Source of the DNA: Promethearchaeota archaeon
Lineage (GTDB): Archaea; Asgardarchaeota; Lokiarchaeia; Sigyniarchaeales; SOKP01
Length of the DNA stretch: 64,000 bases
Reading direction: 5' to 3'
Assembly: GCA_011364925.1 (NCBI GenBank)
Contig: RDOA01000003.1
Coordinates: 1 to 64,000 of the forward strand
In this document: positions 59,439 through 64,000 of the stretch, piece by piece
How positions within the stretch are numbered: position 1 is the first letter of the stretch
How the letters are laid out: each line of letters opens with the position of its first letter
Translations under genes and position numbers: made by a program
The notes under the pieces: model-generated
The model's database searches: none
Seen by the model: only the letters and a program-made list of their open reading frames with translations
What the model was told of the DNA's origin: nothing

Positions 59439-59663
59439 ATGAGAAAGAGAAATATCGCTTTTATTTTGTTTGCCGTTGCGGGAGTTAACCTTCTAACGCT
59501 TCCTATATTAATTCTTATATATACACCGTTATTTGCACAACTTGGATTGCCATCTACCGTTGTAAACAGGGTTATGATGACTGTTGCTATATCTGGAGTA
59601 ATCCCAGCTATCGCCCTCATAATCGCGGGAATAATAGTTCTTATTAAATTTAGAAATACTTGA
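59439..59663 (+). CDS. Small two-TM membrane protein
   Basis: 74-aa ORF with two hydrophobic segments. Confidence 0.5.
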   Translation: MRKRNIAFILFAVAGVNLLTLPILILIYTPLFAQLGLPSTVVNRVMMTVAISGVIPAIALIIAGIIVLIKFRNT

Positions 59664-59729
59664 ATTATTTTTGATTCAAAATTTTTACTTTTTCCTCTTT
59701 ATTATCGATTGAATTACGAATTAGAGGTT

Positions 59730-60473
59730 TCAGTCTTGAAAAAAATCAATGTTAAATTCTTCTAGATCATCTGGCGGCCATGCAGAAGGCGTTTTGGAGT
59801 TTTTTACGAACCTATGGGTGCATAGTGGAGCGCCAAATCCAAGCGTTTTGTCTCGAGAGAAGCCAAATCCTAAACCTTCTGCTTCGTAATAATCCCCTAA
59901 ACAAATTAACGGTAAGTATTTCTCGTCTCCTAATTTCTTATAAGCTTTTTGAACCCCACACTCCGTTATATCCCACCCCCATTCAAACTTTTTGCCATCG
60001 CCTTCCACGAATTCCATAACCCAATCGTCTGGATAAACCCTCAATTGTGTTTCTTGAGTAAGTTTCTTTTGATAATCAACATACACGGGATCAAAAGGAT
60101 ATTGCGAAGGATCTCTTCCCGTGCTTTCTAATAATTCTTTTCTCTTCTTTTGGTCGCATAGGACATAGTGATAGTGAAATTCTCCTATTTCCCTAAACGA
60201 AAGTCCTGCTCTTTCTAATACGCGAAAAACTGCCAAATCAGACATGCATTTGACTAAGACTAGTGTAGTTGGATTCTTCTGTCCTCCTATGTATGGAATA
60301 TCAGGCAGAATTTTCTCGAATTCTTCTCGCATTTGATTTAACAAATCTTCAGTTTTCTTCTCGTCAAATTTCACTTTTAGTTCTGAGCTTACAGCCTTTA
60401 AACGCTCGTTAAAACCATTCATGAATTTAGATTTCTTTTTAACGTAAAAGTCTTCAACAATTTTAGGAGTCAT
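59730..60473 (-). CDS. ATC (aminothiazoline-carboxylate) hydrolase-like family protein
   Basis: WDITECGVQKAYKKLGDEKYLPLICLGDYYEAEGLGFGFSRDKTLGFGAPLCTHRFV. Confidence 0.6.
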   Translation of the reverse strand: MTPKIVEDFYVKKKSKFMNGFNERLKAVSSELKVKFDEKKTEDLLNQMREEFEKILPDIPYIGGQKNPTTLVLVKCMSDLAVFRVLERAGLSFREIGEFHYHYVLCDQKKRKELLESTGRDPSQYPFDPVYVDYQKKLTQETQLRVYPDDWVMEFVEGDGKKFEWGWDITECGVQKAYKKLGDEKYLPLICLGDYYEAEGLGFGFSRDKTLGFGAPLCTHRFVKNSKTPSAWPPDDLEEFNIDFFQD

Positions 60474-60631
60474 AGTAATTTATGATGAGTTCTTTTTATA
60501 TCAATTTAACTGAGGATCGTTCTCTAGATCTTCTTTTCTAGTGTTATACTAGAACAAAATTAAATATTTCAACTCTAATTATTAAGGTATACTTTATTTG
60601 ATAATTCAATCGATCATTAAAAGATGAGTTA

Positions 60632-60907
60632 ATGGACATAATTAAGCATCTTGCAAGCAGATTAGCGGAATTAATAAATATTAGTGCTCCCGCTGCTCGA
60701 GGTTTAATTAAATTAGCTATTAAAGACGAGATTGGTCCTTTCAGGCCGTTAAATCAAGTTTCTTTTAATGAATTTAAAAGTACAATAGAAAATTCGCTAA
60801 AAAAAAGGTTAATTAATTTGGAGATAGCTACGCACGAATTGATCGTACAGTATTTAGTCAGAGAACTTACAGAATATCAGTCATTAATTACATTAGGAGG
60901 TGTGTAA
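60632..60907 (+). CDS. Uncharacterised helical protein
   Basis: 91-aa ORF directly upstream of 60910 gene. Confidence 0.5.
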   Translation: MDIIKHLASRLAELINISAPAARGLIKLAIKDEIGPFRPLNQVSFNEFKSTIENSLKKRLINLEIATHELIVQYLVRELTEYQSLITLGGV

Positions 60908-60909
60908 AG

Positions 60910-61704
60910 TTGACTCCTGAGCTTTTCTACATTGTGTTCGTGATCCTGTTTGGGATTTTTATTATCACTTTAGCGGTTATGGGCATTTTTCTTCTGATTA
61001 AAGGAGTAAGAAATAAGATGATTAACATCGTGCTGGTAGGATTAGCATTTATTTCACTACCAATTGGATTTATTGGAAATTTCATTTTTCAGTTGGGTTC
61101 AATTTTTCAAGAAACATTTATTGTGGCATGTTTTATTTTAACTGTGATTTTCACCAATTTAACATTTTATAAGAATAGGGGTTCATTTTCAAAGATACTT
61201 TTGTGTACAGTAATAATTTTAGCGTGCATTCAGTTATGGTTTTTCTTTATATCAGTTTACGGTGAATGGACTTATTATCTCTATTACATCCGTGTTGCTT
61301 TTGATTTTCCATATACATTTATAGTTTTTAACTGGTTATCGTATTCAGCTTATTCGGCTTATAAGCTCGTTAAATCGCAGAATATAGACCCGTGGATTAA
61401 GTTTAGATATAAGATGCTCGCAATATTCTCCTTTATCTTTAGTTTTCACAGTATTCCAGAATTTTTCCAACCTCCCGGAACTGTGTGGGGTGATCCTTAT
61501 AATATTGTGAGTTTAGCGGTTTTTGGAGGAACTGCTATTTTAGTAGTTGTATTCTCAATAGGATTTTCAACCGCTTGGATTATGCCGGGATGGTTGAAAA
61601 CCAGACTAAATAGAAACTACCACGCAATTGAAGACAAAGATTATCAAGAAAAAGAATTACTTGAATTGATAAAAAAAGAATTATCACAAAAAAGAACGCT
61701 CTAA
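60910..61704 (+). CDS. Polytopic (about 7 TM) membrane protein
   Basis: 264-aa ORF, TTG start, seven hydrophobic segments. Confidence 0.6.
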   Translation: MTPELFYIVFVILFGIFIITLAVMGIFLLIKGVRNKMINIVLVGLAFISLPIGFIGNFIFQLGSIFQETFIVACFILTVIFTNLTFYKNRGSFSKILLCTVIILACIQLWFFFISVYGEWTYYLYYIRVAFDFPYTFIVFNWLSYSAYSAYKLVKSQNIDPWIKFRYKMLAIFSFIFSFHSIPEFFQPPGTVWGDPYNIVSLAVFGGTAILVVVFSIGFSTAWIMPGWLKTRLNRNYHAIEDKDYQEKELLELIKKELSQKRTL

Positions 61705-61769
61705 TGTCGAATGTTCAATCCTTTTAATTTTATTTTCCTTTTAATTATTAACAAGAAATAAGTAATACA

Positions 61770-62765
61770 GTGGACTCAAACTTGAATATTAATAGAAAAC
61801 AAGAATTCATCGCCTATGCATTACTCATAGTGACATCGATTATTTGGGGAGGTACGTGGCCATTGGGGCGATGGTTAGTATCGGAGGAGGTTGGTGGAGC
61901 AACCATCCCTCCATTGATGATTGCAACTATTCGCTATTTTCTCGCGGTAGTTTGCTTTCTTCTAATCCTTAAGCTTAAAGAAGGAACATTAAACTGGAAG
62001 TTTGCGAAAAAGTACTGGAAGACAATAGTTATGATGGGAATGTTGTCGGTGACAATATATCAAGCTGGTTATTTAATAGGAGAATTACTTACAAGTGCGA
62101 GTGATGCGAGCATAACGATTGCAACTAATGCTGTTTGGGTAGTCATACTTTCAAGCATCTTTTTAAAGACCGAGAAGTTTTCGTGGAACAAGATCGTTGG
62201 TTTATTATTAGCATTTATAGCAGTAGTGTTTGTAGTAGGCTTTTCTCCTAATGTAAATGTTGCAAATCGAATCGTTGGCGATATTATTATCCTCCTAGCA
62301 GCATTAGGATACGCAGCGTACACGGTCATATCTCGTTACTTTTTTAATAAAACTCGTGAAATCGAAGAATTGTTTAAACCAAGTTCACTTTGGCTAATAA
62401 CCTGGGTTTCCTTGTTTGGCTTTTTGATAACCCTCCCAATATCCTTAATTGTAAGCCCAGAATATTTAATTCCAGTGACATATTTGACAATTCCATCTCG
62501 AGTTTGGATCGGGATCTCATATCTTGCTTTCATTTCTACTATAGGAGCATATACTTTCTACCTAGAAGGAGTTAAGCGCCTAGACGCTAGTAGAGCAGCG
62601 ATTTTTCAGGCTTTAGTCCCTCTTTTTGGCGTTCTTTTTTCAGCACTGTTTTTACAAGAAAAGTTTGATTTCTTTATATATCCACTCTCCCTTTTGTTAG
62701 TTGTTGTAGGAATTATACTTGTAAACCTTAAAAAAAATCGAGATAATCCCAGTGATTTAAAATGA
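61770..62765 (+). CDS. EamA/DMT-family transporter
   Basis: SIIWGGTWPLGRWLV, two EamA repeats with 10 TM segments. Confidence 0.88.
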   Translation: MDSNLNINRKQEFIAYALLIVTSIIWGGTWPLGRWLVSEEVGGATIPPLMIATIRYFLAVVCFLLILKLKEGTLNWKFAKKYWKTIVMMGMLSVTIYQAGYLIGELLTSASDASITIATNAVWVVILSSIFLKTEKFSWNKIVGLLLAFIAVVFVVGFSPNVNVANRIVGDIIILLAALGYAAYTVISRYFFNKTREIEELFKPSSLWLITWVSLFGFLITLPISLIVSPEYLIPVTYLTIPSRVWIGISYLAFISTIGAYTFYLEGVKRLDASRAAIFQALVPLFGVLFSALFLQEKFDFFIYPLSLLLVVVGIILVNLKKNRDNPSDLK

Positions 62766-63223
62766 GAATACCGATACAGGTTTTAGTTTACCCAGTTAGG
62801 AGGATTAAGAAAGGATGGGAGTATCTAATGCTCAAAAGGGTTGAGAGCCGAGGAGGATTTTGGCAAGGAGTAACAGGAGCCCCTGAAAATAGCGAGACTA
62901 TTACTAAAGGAGCATATAGAGAGTTGATAGAAGAAACAGGTTATACATCGTTTATTCTAATCAAAACCGATATCTCTTATACAATTCCTATGGAGGAAAG
63001 ATGGGAGAATATCTATCCCAAAGGGACTAAAGAAATTCCTGAATATCTTTTTATAGCGCTAATCCACCAATCAATTCCACCTAAAATAGATCCAAATGAA
63101 CATACAGAATGGAAATGGTGTACATTCGAAGAAGCAATGCAACTTCTCAAATGGGACGATAATAAGAGCGCTCTCAAGTGTGTAAAAAAATATATAAACG
63201 AAGATAAGAAAAAAAAAGATTAA
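62762..63223 (+). CDS. NUDIX hydrolase
   Basis: GAPENSETITKGAYRELIEETGY Nudix box. Confidence 0.88.
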   Translation: MRIPIQVLVYPVRRIKKGWEYLMLKRVESRGGFWQGVTGAPENSETITKGAYRELIEETGYTSFILIKTDISYTIPMEERWENIYPKGTKEIPEYLFIALIHQSIPPKIDPNEHTEWKWCTFEEAMQLLKWDDNKSALKCVKKYINEDKKKKD

Positions 63224-63229
63224 CTTAAT

Positions 63230-63544
63230 TTAATCTGACCTTCTTGCTCTTAATATCAAAAGAAGTATCCCTACGCAAATTAAAATAATTCCAATTATTA
63301 GTCCTGAATACAAGACTACCCAAACCGCAGGAACTATATCTGGTCCTGGATATTCAGCTTCCAAATCTAAACCGAACTTGAGCAGAAAACCAAAAATAAA
63401 CGAAAGTATCGCACCACCTACAGTACTAATAATACCAAAAACTAAGAAGACATTTTTTGACACTCTTAACACCATTCTTTTATAGATTTCTTTAAGATAT
63501 GCAAGAATAGTTTCTTGTGTATTTAAGTTTAACACATTAGTCAA
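63230..63544 (-). CDS. Small 2-TM membrane protein, paralog of 63584 gene
   Basis: VFGIISTVGGAILSFIFGF...ILLLILRARRSD. Confidence 0.6.
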   Translation of the reverse strand: MTNVLNLNTQETILAYLKEIYKRMVLRVSKNVFLVFGIISTVGGAILSFIFGFLLKFGLDLEAEYPGPDIVPAVWVVLYSGLIIGIILICVGILLLILRARRSD

Positions 63545-63583
63545 TAATTATCGCATCAAAAAATAAAAAAAATAGAATTTGAA

Positions 63584-63826
63584 TTAATCTTTTACTCGGG
63601 CTCTTACAATAAAGAGAATAATCGACACAACTATTAATGCAATACCCATAGAAAAGAAGAAATATAAGAAAAAATAACCTTGAGGATCCATTGTAGCTCC
63701 AGGAAATTGTGATGTTATAGCCACATGTAACATGACAATAATAGCACCAAGTGTCGTAAAGATTGCTCCTCCAACTAAGGTTAATATCGCAAATATTAAT
63801 AGAACTGTTCTTGCCACCTTATTCAC
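63584..63826 (-). CDS. Small 2-TM membrane protein, paralog of 63230 gene
   Basis: IFAILTLVGGAIFTTLGAI...IILFIVRARVKD. Confidence 0.6.
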   Translation of the reverse strand: MNKVARTVLLIFAILTLVGGAIFTTLGAIIVMLHVAITSQFPGATMDPQGYFFLYFFFSMGIALIVVSIILFIVRARVKD

Positions 63827-63922
63827 CTAAACTTTAAGACTTTGATATGACATATAAGGTTCGTTTCTTAAGTATTTAAGTTTTACATTTTCGTCTATTC
63901 TGTTAATTTATTGACAAAATTG

Positions 63923-64000
63923 TTAAGGATCTATGAAAATGTTTTTACACTTCGACTTAATTACTTTTTCTCCTACATTTGCAACCCTACGAGCTAACTC
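63923..64000 (-). CDS. C-terminal fragment of a protein continuing past the window
   Basis: Open minus frame ELARRVANVGEKVIKSKCKNIFIDP*. Confidence 0.35.
   Translation of the reverse strand, partial: ELARRVANVGEKVIKSKCKNIFIDP

Noticed and set aside
59341-59660. 59375-59620 minus ORF
   Set aside because: Antisense to the more plausible 74-aa membrane protein on the plus strand.
1-64000. CRISPR arrays, rRNA genes, transposases, integrases
   Set aside because: None seen on reading both strands; only the endonuclease VII remnant suggests mobile DNA.

Overview
AT-rich archaeal chromosome segment. It is probably from an Asgard/Lokiarchaeia-like archaeon, inferred from TFB, RadA, FEN1, Hef-like and Hel308-like helicases, a Rab-like small GTPase and a longin-like ORF; there is no rRNA here to prove it. 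No CRISPR, rRNA, convincing tRNA or intact mobile element was seen. Contents: (i) informational/repair genes: FEN1, RadA, a RecA-like ATPase, divergent TFB, Hef/FANCM-like helicase, Ski2/Hel308-like helicase with a SWIM-like Zn motif, and a PNKP-like kinase/phosphatase; (ii) transport: an asymmetric heterodimeric ABC exporter behind an AbrB-like gene, two tandem fused DppB-DppC permeases behind a secreted alpha-toroid protein, and an EamA transporter; (iii) many small membrane proteins, including a 4-copy tandem paralog array with conserved intergenic sequence; (iv) a 4-gene overlapping membrane cluster around a 1258-aa HerA/VirB4-like protein with a degraded P-loop, which is the best candidate for an undescribed system; (v) a Rab-like GTPase whose P-loop is lost while G3/G4 are kept. 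Several genes lack ATG/GTG/TTG starts or look frameshifted at short homopolymers, and an endonuclease VII gene carries two in-frame TAA codons. All family calls are by eye from motifs; no database search was run.
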